A DNA stretch of 39,333 bases from JALZAA01 sp035316025 (GTDB lineage: Bacteria; Actinomycetota; Acidimicrobiia; IMCC26256; JACDBD01). The notes under the pieces are model-generated. The model made no database searches and was not told the origin of the DNA. It saw only the letters and a program-made list of their open reading frames with translations. The DNA lies in contig DATFXL010000082.1 in assembly GCA_035316025.1 (NCBI GenBank), forward strand, positions 1-39,333, read 5' to 3'. This document shows, in pieces, positions 1-7,522 of this stretch; within the stretch, counting starts at the first letter, position 1; every line of letters starts with the position of its first letter. The position numbers were made by a program, and so were the translations under genes.

Positions 1-514
1 CGGATTCTGGGACCCGCCGGTCCCCGGGCCGGGCTCCGGGATGAGCGCGACGTCCGGCGCCTCGTAGACCGGCGGGTTCTCGGTGCCGTCGATGAAACCC
101 GTCAGGTCACGGCTGTCTCGGTATACCCATCCGGGCTGCTCGGCCGCGAGTTCCGCGACGTCTCAGATGACTGCCGTGATCGCCCGCGCCGCATCAAGCG
201 CGAGGTCGGGTCCCGTGCCGTGCACCCAGACCCACAGATCATGCTGCGTCGCCGGCGCGGGTTTGCCATCAAGCCCTTCGATTGTTCGGAACGTATGGAA
301 CCCGACGGGTGCGGCGCCGGGCGCAAGCCATTCCCACAGCGTCGGGCCGAAGCCGACAACAAGGTTGAATCCACCGACCGTCACGACGGGCTCACGCAGT
401 CGAGCGACGGCTGCTCTCACGTCCTCGTCGGATGCGCGATCGCTACGGTCGAACTCGAGGTGGTAGTGGGCGCGGGTGCCCCTGCGCAAAGATCCCTGGC
501 TGCGCTTGGGCCAT
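1..514 (-). pseudogene. DyP-type peroxidase (B-type), N-terminal part, two lesions, runs off left edge
   Basis: The minus strand reads as the N-terminus of a dye-decolorizing heme peroxidase. An ATG at 514 (AGGAA about 8 nt upstream) gives MAQAQPGIFAQG, then the frame breaks; the next frame continues GTRAHYHLEFDRSD, VTVGGFNLVVGFGP and further. One extra G in the run at 479-482 explains the shift. A second lesion is an in-frame TGA at 163-165, after which the same frame continues to GFIDGTENP, the family GXXDG motif with the distal catalytic Asp. The remaining heme-binding half lies outside the window. Known family role: H2O2-dependent oxidation, often encapsulin cargo. Both lesions are single-base, so genuine decay and sequencing error cannot be told apart here. 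Family assignment is firm; pseudogene status is less so. Confidence 0.75.
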
Positions 515-719
515 CTCAGAGTTCCTGTCAGCGAAGCGCACACGATCCAAGCCCGACGCACGAAGCCATCCACTCGACCCGATTTCGGCGAAATGGCGCG
601 TGCTGTTGCTCTCGTGCCAAGGACGGGAACAGTGACGTCCTGGAAAGGGCGAGATGCCCGTTGAGCGTTGCCGATTTTGGCGCCGGCGTTGTGCCCACGC
701 ACTGAGCAAGCGCGGCGGA

Positions 720-2633
720 CTATCCGCCCGGTCCGGTTGCGCTGAGGAATTTCGCGGCGATCGGGGCCGCGACGGTGCCGCCGACTCCGCCGCCGGTGAC
801 GATGATCGCGAAGGCGAGATCGCCGCGGTAGCCGATGAACCAGGCGTGGGTTTGGAGCTGATCGTCGGTGCCGAACTCTGCCGTGCCCGTCTTGCCGTGC
901 GTGTCCGGCGGTAGGCCGGCTCCTGTTGCCGTGCCGTTGGTGACGACGCCGGCCGTCATGCTTTGCAGTCCTGCGACGACGGTGGGGTCCAGGGGTTGTG
1001 GCGGTGTCGTGTCGTCGCGTGTGCCGGCGACGAGCCGGGGTTCGTGGAGGCTGCCGGCGTCGACGGCGCCGGCCACGGTTGCCATTGCGAGCGGCGAGAC
1101 GGCCACCTTGGCCTGCCCGATGGCGGTGGCGGCTCGTTCGGCGTCGGAGTTCGGCGTGGGAACCTTCCCGCCGAAGGCGTCGAGCCCCAAATGGGGGGTG
1201 ACGCCGAGGCCGAATTGCTGGGCGGTGGAGGTGAAGCTCTCGTGCGGGAGATTCGCGGCCAAACCGATGAATGCCGCGTTGCACGACTGCGCGAAGGCAT
1301 CGGCGAGGCTCAGGGACGGCACTGCCTCACCTTCGAAGTTGCGGAAGGTTTGGCCGCCGATTGTGATGCTGGCAGGGCAGGTGGCCGGACTCGATGGAGT
1401 GACCCCGTGTTCGAGTAGGTCCGCGGTCGTCACGACCTTGAAGGTCGATCCTGGTGGGTACTGGCCGGTGAGCGCGATGTTGGGCGATTGGCTGGGCTGA
1501 CTCACTGCGGCCACGACCTCCCCGGTCGAGGCGCGAATGGCCACGAGCGCGGCCGGCTGGGCAACGGCGCTAAGGGCTTGTTCACCTGCCCTCTGGAGCG
1601 CCGGGTCGAGGGTCGTCTGCACCGGTGCTCCGGGCTTGCCCTTGAAGCTCGCGAGTGTGGACACGACGTTCCCGGCCCCGTCGACAACTTGGATGCTGCC
1701 GCCGGGTCGTCCGGCCAACTCGCGTTCGTAGGCCTGCTCGATGCCCGTCTGCCCGACGGTGTCGGTCGCCCGGTAGGGAGGGCCGAGCTTGCTCAGCTGC
1801 TCGGCTGTGATCGGCCCCACCGAGCCGACGACGTGCGCGTCGAGGTCGGGCGTGATCGCGTGGCGCGAAGTGTGGGTTTGGAACACCGTGCCCGGGACCG
1901 GATACAGCGTCGGTCGTAGCTGTTCGTACTGGGCCTGCGGCAGGTCCAACACGGGGACGAACCACTGCGGATGCGCGGTCGCGGTGGTGAGCGCGGTAGA
2001 AACCTGCGCAGGCGTCGCACCCGCGCCTTGCAGCGCGCTCGTCAGTGCGCCCGCATCCGTGACACGGCTTCCTTGAACACCCACGGTGACCATCGGAGTG
2101 GCCATCGTCAACGCTGCGCCACCGGCTCCCAGGATCGGCGCCCGATCCGGCCACTGCGTCTTTCTCACCGGGTGGTTGCCCGGTTGAAGGCCGACATCGA
2201 TCGCACGTGGCGACCAGTCGATGTGCCATCGCCCGCGCCGCTCGATCAAACTCAGCTCACCCCGCGCCCGCCAGGTTCCCAACCCACGAACGTCGAAACG
2301 GTTGCGGAGTGAGATCGAGGCCGTGCGGTCGTGCTGAGAGGCCCGTCCCCGGACATAGTCGGCGCGCTCGATCCCCAGGTCGGTGACCGCGGCGCGGTTG
2401 AAGGCGACGAAATCCGCCGGCGGCCGATCCACCAGCTTCGCCATGGCGCGATAGTCGTGCCGCCGCCACGCCCGCAGATACTCGTCGACGACCCGAGACA
2501 CACCACTCCCGCTGCCGCCGGCGCAGGCCGGAAGCAACCCCCCGATGCAGACCACCGCGAGCGCCCCGACCATCCAGCGAACCTGCTTCACCAGCGGCTT
2601 CCGCGGTGAGCACGAGCCAACATGCGAGTTCAC
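720..2633 (-). CDS. Penicillin-binding lipoprotein (MecA_N-type class B PBP, like mycobacterial PBP-lipo)
   Basis: This is a 637-residue class B PBP, a D,D-transpeptidase that cross-links peptidoglycan outside the membrane. A hydrophobic N-terminus ends in the lipobox LLPAC (Cys37), so it is probably a lipoprotein. Residues about 43-145 form an NTF2-like MecA_N domain, about 160-330 the PBP dimerisation region, and about 340-637 the transpeptidase. All three active-site motifs are present: STFK at 396-399, SCN at 450-452 and KTG at 581-583. Domain order and length match Mycobacterium PBP-lipo (Rv2864c type). The start is a GTG with a weak ribosome site; an internal GTG at codon 16 just before the hydrophobic stretch is an alternative. 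It stands alone between degraded genes, so its neighbours give no functional hint. MecA_N PBPs can have low beta-lactam affinity, but that cannot be read from sequence. Confidence 0.93.
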   Translation of the reverse strand: MNSHVGSCSPRKPLVKQVRWMVGALAVVCIGGLLPACAGGSGSGVSRVVDEYLRAWRRHDYRAMAKLVDRPPADFVAFNRAAVTDLGIERADYVRGRASQHDRTASISLRNRFDVRGLGTWRARGELSLIERRGRWHIDWSPRAIDVGLQPGNHPVRKTQWPDRAPILGAGGAALTMATPMVTVGVQGSRVTDAGALTSALQGAGATPAQVSTALTTATAHPQWFVPVLDLPQAQYEQLRPTLYPVPGTVFQTHTSRHAITPDLDAHVVGSVGPITAEQLSKLGPPYRATDTVGQTGIEQAYERELAGRPGGSIQVVDGAGNVVSTLASFKGKPGAPVQTTLDPALQRAGEQALSAVAQPAALVAIRASTGEVVAAVSQPSQSPNIALTGQYPPGSTFKVVTTADLLEHGVTPSSPATCPASITIGGQTFRNFEGEAVPSLSLADAFAQSCNAAFIGLAANLPHESFTSTAQQFGLGVTPHLGLDAFGGKVPTPNSDAERAATAIGQAKVAVSPLAMATVAGAVDAGSLHEPRLVAGTRDDTTPPQPLDPTVVAGLQSMTAGVVTNGTATGAGLPPDTHGKTGTAEFGTDDQLQTHAWFIGYRGDLAFAIIVTGGGVGGTVAAPIAAKFLSATGPGG

Positions 2634-3039
2634 CGTCAGGACCGTAGTTGCCGAGCCGCCGACGTCGCGGTGGTCGACGTTGCGGTTGACGGCGCCGACC
2701 TTGCGGTATCCGCGTTTCGTGTGCTCAGGAAGTCCTAGCCGCGACCGAACGGAGCGCAGGCGATGAATAGGCGGCTTCTCATTCCACAGCTCTCATCGGC
2801 GTCGAATGTCTGCGGTCCGATCTCGTCCTCGAGGTCAGCACCAACCCTGAATTACTGCATCATTCCGTCAGAAGGGCCCGGGACCCCGATCAACGGGCAG
2901 CCTGCCCGAGGGTGGCCGCTTCAGAACGGCACTCCCGCGTTCTCTGATCAGGGAAAGGTCAACGGTTCGACCGGGCGAGCTTCGGTTACCGATCGCTCCA
3001 GGCCAAAGGCACGGCCAGTCAGCACCAGAGCGACGGTGA
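2634..3039. other. Noncoding gap of about 400 bp
   Basis: I see no credible gene here; open frames are short and not protein-like. The PBP promoter should lie in the first part. The only clear structure is a perfect odd palindrome at 2894-2908 (CGGGCAG-C-CTGCCCG), which could be an operator or a short hairpin. GC content is lower and more uneven than in the rest of the window, which fits the decayed character of the first 6 kb. Confidence 0.5.
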
Positions 3040-3389
3040 TCATGTTCTCGACTTGTCGAGGTAGAGAAGCAGGTTGTGTGCGGCGCGCATGACCTTGGTG
3101 TGCTCCCACTCGGCCGCTCGGTAGTAGCAGGCGATCAATTCCATGCGGCGCAGGCGATGAAAGTCGCCAAACACGAAGGCATAGCGGGCTTTCGTTTCGT
3201 CGGGTGCGCCATCGGCGAGCGCGAGATGCCGGGACCCGTACTCAGCCCAACCATGAGCCTTGAGGAACGCGTTCTGCTCGGCCGAGTGTGGTTGGACGTC
3301 AGCCCACCGGCTGCCCACCCGGTACTGATGAGCGTGGATCAGGTCCCGAGCGTTGGCGACGCCCTCTTGTTCACCGAGTACGTCGCCAT
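3040..3389 (-). pseudogene. Frameshifted small conserved-looking protein (about 116 codons if repaired)
   Basis: From an ATG at 3389 the minus strand reads MATYSVNKRA and soon fails in that frame. From the same point the adjacent frame reads VANARDLIHAHQYRVGSRW and stays open to the stop at 3040, ending LLLYLDKSRT. Adding one G within the GCGTC after the Arg-Ala codons would join both parts into a protein of about 116 residues without any gap. The joined product is rich in Trp, Tyr and His (WAEYGSRHLALADG, YAFVFGDFHRL, ACYYRAAEWEH), typical of a folded soluble protein. It resembles small actinobacterial proteins of unknown function that I recall only vaguely, so no function is proposed. The lesion is one base, so a sequencing error is possible; a shorter product from the GTG at 3318 is a further alternative. 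Confidence 0.6.
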
Positions 3390-3714
3390 GAACTCAATCT
3401 GCCCAAGATTGGAAAACCAGTACGGCGCCCGGTGAGGCTGGCCCGAATAGATATCGCCGGTTCTGTGCTCCGGTTGACAGCTGAAGGCAGCGTCATTTTG
3501 TGCGGCTAAGGCGCGAGCACGCGCAGCTCACTACGGCGTAGCGCCTCAGTTACGACCTACGGGCAGAAGGCCTTGGCGAGATGCAAGCCGATTACCGCGC
3601 CCAGCCGGGACCACACGCCTGAAGGCCAATCGCAACCTTGCCAGTCGGTACAGAATGACAAGTGCTCGTTGGTAAGCGTCAATTCAAGGCCAGGATTGCG
3701 GGCTAGGAGAAACG
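3390..3714. other. Noncoding gap of about 325 bp upstream of the FAD oxidoreductase
   Basis: No gene is supported. A perfect TTGACA lies at 3474-3479, but no good -10 element follows at the usual distance, so I do not call a promoter. The ribosome site of the next gene (AGGAG, 3706-3710) is at the right end. Base composition is more AT-rich than in the flanking genes. Confidence 0.45.
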
Positions 3715-5130
3715 ATGAACATCAAGAACACCATTGCCGACCGCGATCTGGAAGCGCTGCGAGCGGCGATCGCGGGCCAGGTTACCGTTCCGGGCCAGGC
3801 CGGCTACGACCAGGCGCGCCAGGCGTGGAACCTGGCCGTGGACGAGCGCCCGTCCGTTGTCGTGGTCGCCGAGTCTGGCTCCGACGTGGTCGAGGCGGTC
3901 CGGTTCGCCCGCGGCCACGGTATGCGGATCGCCCCGCAAGGCACCGGTCACGGCGCCGCGCCGCTCGAACCGCTCGACGGCGCGATGCTGCTCAGGACGA
4001 CGGGGATGCGGCAGGTCGACATTGACCCGGCTACGCGCACCGCCCGCGCCGAGGCCGGCGCGGTGTGGCAAGACGTGATCGACCCGGCAGCGGAGCACGG
4101 CCTGGCCGGGCTTGCCGGCAGCTCGCCGAACGTCGGGGTGAGCGGCTACACCCTGGGCGGCGGGCTCGGCTTCCTGGCCCGCCGTTATGGGCTGGCCGCC
4201 AACAGCGTCACCGCGGCCGACCTCGTGACCCCCGGCGGCGACCTGGTCCATATCGACGCCGACCACGAGCCCGACTTGTTCTGGGCGGTGCGAGGTGGTG
4301 GCGGCGGCGTCGGCGTCGTGACCGCGCTGGAAATGCAGCTGTACCCAGTCCCGGAGCTGTACGCCGGGGACTTGTTCTTCCCGATTCAGCGCGCCGCGGA
4401 GGTCCTGCACGCCTGGCGCGAATGGACGGCAACGGCCCCGGACGATGTCACCTCAATGGTCCACATCCTGCGGGTGCCGTCGCTGCCCGAAGTCCCCGAA
4501 GGGTTCCGCGGTCGGGCCTTCGCCATCTTCGAGGCCGCCTACCTCGGCGACGCGGACACCGGCGCCGAGCTGACCAAGTCGCTGCGCCGGCTCAGCCCGG
4601 AACTGGACACCTTCGCGATGATCCCCGCCTCTTCGCTCGGCCAACTGAACATGGACCCCAGCGACCCGGGGGCCGGTGTGGGCGACGGCGCGTTCCTGGC
4701 CGATTTCCCCGCCGCGGCGATCGACGCCCTGGTCGCCGTGGTCGGACCGGACGCCGACACGCCGCCGGACAGCGTCGAGGTCCGCCACTTGGACGGCGCG
4801 CTCGCCCGCCCCGTCCCCGGAGGCGGAGCCCAGCCCGCCATCGAGGCGAGCTACTTGCTGTACGCGGCCGCCATCGTCCCTACGCCCGACCTGGCCGGCC
4901 GGATGCGCGCGCACGTGGAAGCGGTCAAGGACGCTCTTGCGCCCTGGCACTCCGGCTACGCCTACTACAACTTCGAAGAGACCCCGGCCCCGGCCGCCGC
5001 CGTGCTCCCACCCGCCTCCTTCCGCCGCCTGCAGGAGATCAAAGCGGCCTACGACCCCGACGAGGTGATCATCTCCGCCCACCCCGTCTGGCCGACTCGG
5101 CCCCGACATCACAGCCCCGGGGATGCCTAG
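3715..5130 (+). CDS. FAD-binding oxidoreductase, berberine-bridge-enzyme-like (FAD_PCMH type)
   Basis: A 471-residue flavoprotein oxidoreductase. Residues about 40-215 form the FAD-binding PCMH fold: SVVVVAESGSDVVEAVRFAR, then GTGHGA with His79 in the position that carries the 8-alpha covalent FAD link in this family, and VGVSGYTLGGGLGFLARRYG near 140-159. In bicovalent members a Cys precedes this stretch; here that position is Ser137, so at most a single His link is expected. The C-terminal part (about 415-465) contains the Y-x-YNF and AYDPDEV signatures typical of the BBE region. AGGAGAAACG precedes the ATG, a good ribosome site. The family oxidises sugars, alkaloids or secondary metabolites; the substrate cannot be inferred. 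The gene is isolated, with gaps on both sides. Confidence 0.9.
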   Translation: MNIKNTIADRDLEALRAAIAGQVTVPGQAGYDQARQAWNLAVDERPSVVVVAESGSDVVEAVRFARGHGMRIAPQGTGHGAAPLEPLDGAMLLRTTGMRQVDIDPATRTARAEAGAVWQDVIDPAAEHGLAGLAGSSPNVGVSGYTLGGGLGFLARRYGLAANSVTAADLVTPGGDLVHIDADHEPDLFWAVRGGGGGVGVVTALEMQLYPVPELYAGDLFFPIQRAAEVLHAWREWTATAPDDVTSMVHILRVPSLPEVPEGFRGRAFAIFEAAYLGDADTGAELTKSLRRLSPELDTFAMIPASSLGQLNMDPSDPGAGVGDGAFLADFPAAAIDALVAVVGPDADTPPDSVEVRHLDGALARPVPGGGAQPAIEASYLLYAAAIVPTPDLAGRMRAHVEAVKDALAPWHSGYAYYNFEETPAPAAAVLPPASFRRLQEIKAAYDPDEVIISAHPVWPTRPRHHSPGDA

Positions 5131-5143
5131 CCGCCCCAACGCA

Positions 5144-5189
5144 GGCGGCCGCTTGCGAGCTCGAATCCGGTCACACTCGAGTGGCCGCC
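5144..5189 (+). terminator. Possible hairpin after the FAD oxidoreductase
   Basis: GGCGGCC at 5144-5150 and GGCCGCC at 5183-5189 form a perfect 7-bp inverted repeat starting 13 bp after the stop codon. No T-run follows, so it may be a factor-dependent end or a chance match in GC-rich DNA. Confidence 0.3.
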
Positions 5190-5218
5190 ATAACACAGCG
5201 CGTTGGATTGCTGATCCG

Positions 5219-5365
5219 CTACGTCTCGGGCGCTTCAGCGCCGCTGCGCATCCACCAGTTCAAGTTCTCGACGGCTGCCTGGTCATCGAAGAACATCTCG
5301 ATTCGTCGGATCTTCGCGTCGTCGGTCACCTCGATGAACCCCTCCGTCTCTTTGTGTTCAATGTC
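5219..5365 (-). pseudogene. C-terminal remnant of a SnoaL/NTF2-like protein
   Basis: The last 48 codons of a minus-strand frame ending at 5219 read like the C-terminal beta-sheet of a SnoaL/NTF2-fold protein: DIEHKETEGFIEVTDD, then KIRRIEMFFDDQAAVENLNWW. The same frame further upstream is Arg/Ser/Pro-rich and not protein-like, and no alternative frame supplies the missing 70 or so N-terminal residues before the 49-residue gene at 5478-5627. I therefore read it as a truncated remnant. Another member of this fold lies 800 bp away (6154-6540) but is only distantly similar. The open frame extends up to 5527, so a short expressed product is not excluded. Confidence 0.45.
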
Positions 5366-5477
5366 GCTGGTTGGCAAAGACGCCGCGTGCGCGAGGCGCC
5401 CTTGCCGAGGGGCCGAGCATGAGCGCGGCCGGCGATACGTGCCCGGAAGCTTCAAGTCCCCGACGCGCCGCTGGTCG

Positions 5478-5627
5478 TCAGTCGAGGTCGAGGCCCTCGG
5501 CTTCCGCGAATGCCCGGATGATCTCATCGGCCCACGCGGTCAGCTCAGCGTCGGTCATCTGTGAGACGGGCTTCGGGGGGCGGGCCAGGTAGAGCGGGGA
5601 GCGCTCCCGTTGCTGTTCCTCCGGCAC
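5478..5627 (-). CDS. Small hypothetical protein, 49 residues
   Basis: A short minus-strand frame starting with GTG at 5627 encodes 49 residues. It begins VPEEQQRERSPLYLARPPKP, continues VSQMTDAELTAWADEIIRAF and ends AEAEGLDLD. Composition is well balanced: a Pro/Arg-rich N-terminal segment that could bind a partner, then a predicted amphipathic helix that is strongly acidic at its end. This reads as a real protein, unlike the shadow frames around it. There is no signal peptide or membrane segment and I do not recognise the family. The ribosome site is weak. It lies upstream of the SnoaL remnant on the same strand and may once have been cotranscribed with it. Confidence 0.5.
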   Translation of the reverse strand: MPEEQQRERSPLYLARPPKPVSQMTDAELTAWADEIIRAFAEAEGLDLD

Positions 5628-6153
5628 GGTTCGAGCCTACGTACCGGCGTCAGGCCGATCGTCTCGATTCTGAGGCGCCCAGGTCTTACGGCAGGTGTCC
5701 GTGACCGAAACACCAAATCAGCATGCTTTGTAGTTGCATACCGGTGTCTTCCGCGGGCGAGACCGCGGGGAGTAACTAATCAGCGTCGGGTCGCCTACGT
5801 TCAGGAACGCGGCGCGAAGTTGCACCATCGTCGCCGCTGAGACGCTCCTCCCGCCGCCACCGCCCAGGAGAAAATCTGGTTCAGATAAGCGCATGCTTTG
5901 TCGGGTGTCGTGATCGCCGCAGTTGTTGGCGGCACTGTCGTTAGCGTTGTCGTCGGTGCCAGGGGCACTTACGGCTGGTGCGGGAGTATCAGCAGCGAAA
6001 TGCGAGCTGACCGCGAGGGGCATGGCCCCTGCCAGGGTTCTTGGAGAGCCGCCGTTGTCACCAGATGTCACCAAATCCTGCAACAGGACGCGAACCCCGC
6101 GACATCCGGAGAGCCTCCAGGGCCGAGTCCGTTGTAAACGTTGACTGCTGCGA
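5628..6153. other. Noncoding gap of about 525 bp
   Basis: No gene is convincingly supported. A minus-strand frame at 5718-6083 is open for 121 codons, but its composition changes abruptly (Gly5 run, Ala/Ser stretch, basic tail) and it lacks a ribosome site. An 11-bp direct repeat, GCATGCTTTGT, occurs twice in the gap. The region may hold debris of lost genes. Confidence 0.45.
5721..5901 (+). repeat. Pair of 11-bp direct repeats GCATGCTTTGT
   Basis: GCATGCTTTGT occurs at 5721-5731 and again at 5891-5901, exactly 170 bp apart, in a noncoding gap. They could flank a lost insertion or be regulator sites; nothing between them looks like a transposase. Confidence 0.4.
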
Positions 6154-6540
6154 TCAGTGAGACGCCATTTGGTCCATGAACTGCTTCAGGTCGAAGTAGT
6201 CCCGCCAGGCGGCGATCTTGCCGTCCTTCACCTCGAACGTGCCCATCACGGGGAGTTCGACCTTGCCGGCCGGCATCACGAAGACGTCGATTCGTTCAGT
6301 GAGCACGACCGGTCCGTCGGCGACGATGTTGCGCACCCGGAAGTCGATCTGCTCCGCGCTGCCGGCGAACCCGGCGATGAACGACTTGATCGCATCACGA
6401 CCCGTGATGGGATCCATCGGGATGTTGTGGTACACGGCGTCGTCCGTGAAGTAGCCGGCGATCTCATCGGGATCGACGTGGGACCACGCGCTGCAGAACC
6501 GGCGGACGATCTCGATCGGGGTCTCGGTGTCGTTGGCCAC
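6154..6540 (-). CDS. Limonene-1,2-epoxide hydrolase family protein (SnoaL-like fold)
   Basis: A 128-residue single-domain protein of the limonene-epoxide-hydrolase branch of the NTF2-like superfamily. The family catalytic set is recognisable: Tyr37 and Asn39 in YHNIPM (water binding), Arg83 and Asp85 in TERID, and Asp114 in WRDYFD, matching the Asp-Arg-Asp triad of Rhodococcus LEH. Length and order fit the family. It would open an epoxide ring by direct water attack in the cytoplasm; the natural substrate is unknown. It lies 21 bp downstream of an Asp-box protein and near an LLM flavin oxidoreductase on the same strand, so an oxidation-then-hydrolysis pathway is conceivable. AGGAGA just upstream of the ATG (around 6545-6550) is a good ribosome site. 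Confidence 0.88.
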   Translation of the reverse strand: MANDTETPIEIVRRFCSAWSHVDPDEIAGYFTDDAVYHNIPMDPITGRDAIKSFIAGFAGSAEQIDFRVRNIVADGPVVLTERIDVFVMPAGKVELPVMGTFEVKDGKIAAWRDYFDLKQFMDQMASH

Positions 6541-6561
6541 TGGTTCTCCTCTCGGTCAGGC

Positions 6562-7461
6562 TCACTCGATCGTGACTGCAGATACGGGCGGGAGGCCGTC
6601 GGCGAGGACGTGCCACGTGCGTCCGGCGTCCTCCGAGCCGTAGATGACGCCGTCCCCGCCGCCGAACGCGACCCGCGTGCCGTCGGTGTCCAGGCACCCG
6701 GTGTCGACGTTGTTCGGTTGCCATTGGGGCAGGCCGTTCGTGCAGCGTTCGAGAGGCCCGTCGCCGTCGATCGCGCGCCGGTACACCGCTGCTCGGTCGG
6801 CGAAGGGACCGTTCGACGCGCTCACGAACATCACGTCGTCGGCGGTCGCGACGGCGCGGCAGTACGAGGCGTGCAGCCCATCGGTGAGCACGTTCCAGGT
6901 CTCGCCCGCGTCGTCGCTCCGGCACAGCCCGACCGCCGCCGCCGCGAGCACGAGCTCCGGACGTTGCGGATGCGCGCGCACCTGGTGGACGTCGGCGTCG
7001 ACGTCGATGGTCGGCCGCCACGTCGCCCCGCCGTCGGTCGAGCGAGGGATCCCGCCCACGTGGACGTTGGCGAGCAGCACGCCGGCTGGGGTCGCGGTCA
7101 ACGAGCGAACGTATGGCTGGCGGCTCCCAACCGCGTGCCAGTCGTCCCGTCCGGGGACGGTCTCGAACCCGGGGATCGGCTCGAAACGGCCGTTCTTGAA
7201 GACGCGGGTCAGCGAGGAGCCCCAGCCGACGATCGCCTCGTCGCGCCGGGCGAGCAGCGCGCCGTGGACCCCGAGCGAGCGCTCAGGCGACCGGACGGTC
7301 AACGACTGCTGCCAGCCATCGCCGGTCTCGTACACGACCGTCTCGCCGTCGAAGATCGCCCAGCCGCGATCGAGAGCACTGACCGAATGACCCTCGACCT
7401 GACGCTCGGTCGAGCCGTTGAGCGAGAACAGCCCGTCGGCGGTGCCTACGCGAACACTCAT
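6562..7461 (-). CDS. BNR/Asp-box repeat beta-propeller protein (sialidase/sortilin-like)
   Basis: A 299-residue beta-propeller-type protein. Asp-box turns are visible as STDGGATW, SDDAGETW and SEDAGRTW, spaced as in sialidase and VPS10-like propellers. Other blades are suggested by WAIFDGETVVY and DEAIVGWGSSLTRVF. There is no signal peptide, so it is probably cytoplasmic, and none of the sialidase catalytic residues can be assigned. GGGGAG precedes the ATG at 7461. It sits between an LLM oxidoreductase (61 bp upstream) and an epoxide-hydrolase-like gene (21 bp downstream), probably in one transcript. Such propellers are common in actinobacteria without known function; ligand or partner binding is likelier than catalysis. 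Confidence 0.82.
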   Translation of the reverse strand: MSVRVGTADGLFSLNGSTERQVEGHSVSALDRGWAIFDGETVVYETGDGWQQSLTVRSPERSLGVHGALLARRDEAIVGWGSSLTRVFKNGRFEPIPGFETVPGRDDWHAVGSRQPYVRSLTATPAGVLLANVHVGGIPRSTDGGATWRPTIDVDADVHQVRAHPQRPELVLAAAAVGLCRSDDAGETWNVLTDGLHASYCRAVATADDVMFVSASNGPFADRAAVYRRAIDGDGPLERCTNGLPQWQPNNVDTGCLDTDGTRVAFGGGDGVIYGSEDAGRTWHVLADGLPPVSAVTIE

Positions 7462-7522
7462 TGCGCTCCCCGGCCGCCGTCGCGAGCTCCGGCTCCTGCG
7501 ACGACGGTCAGCAAAGCCGCCG

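Noticed and set aside
5144..5189. CTCGAATCC resembling a tRNA T-loop, as a possible att site
   Set aside because: The flanking bases do not form a T-stem and no acceptor or anticodon arm can be built.
5718..6083. A 121-codon minus-strand frame that might be a small secreted protein
   Set aside because: No ribosome site, abrupt changes of composition and no signal peptide at its true N-terminus.
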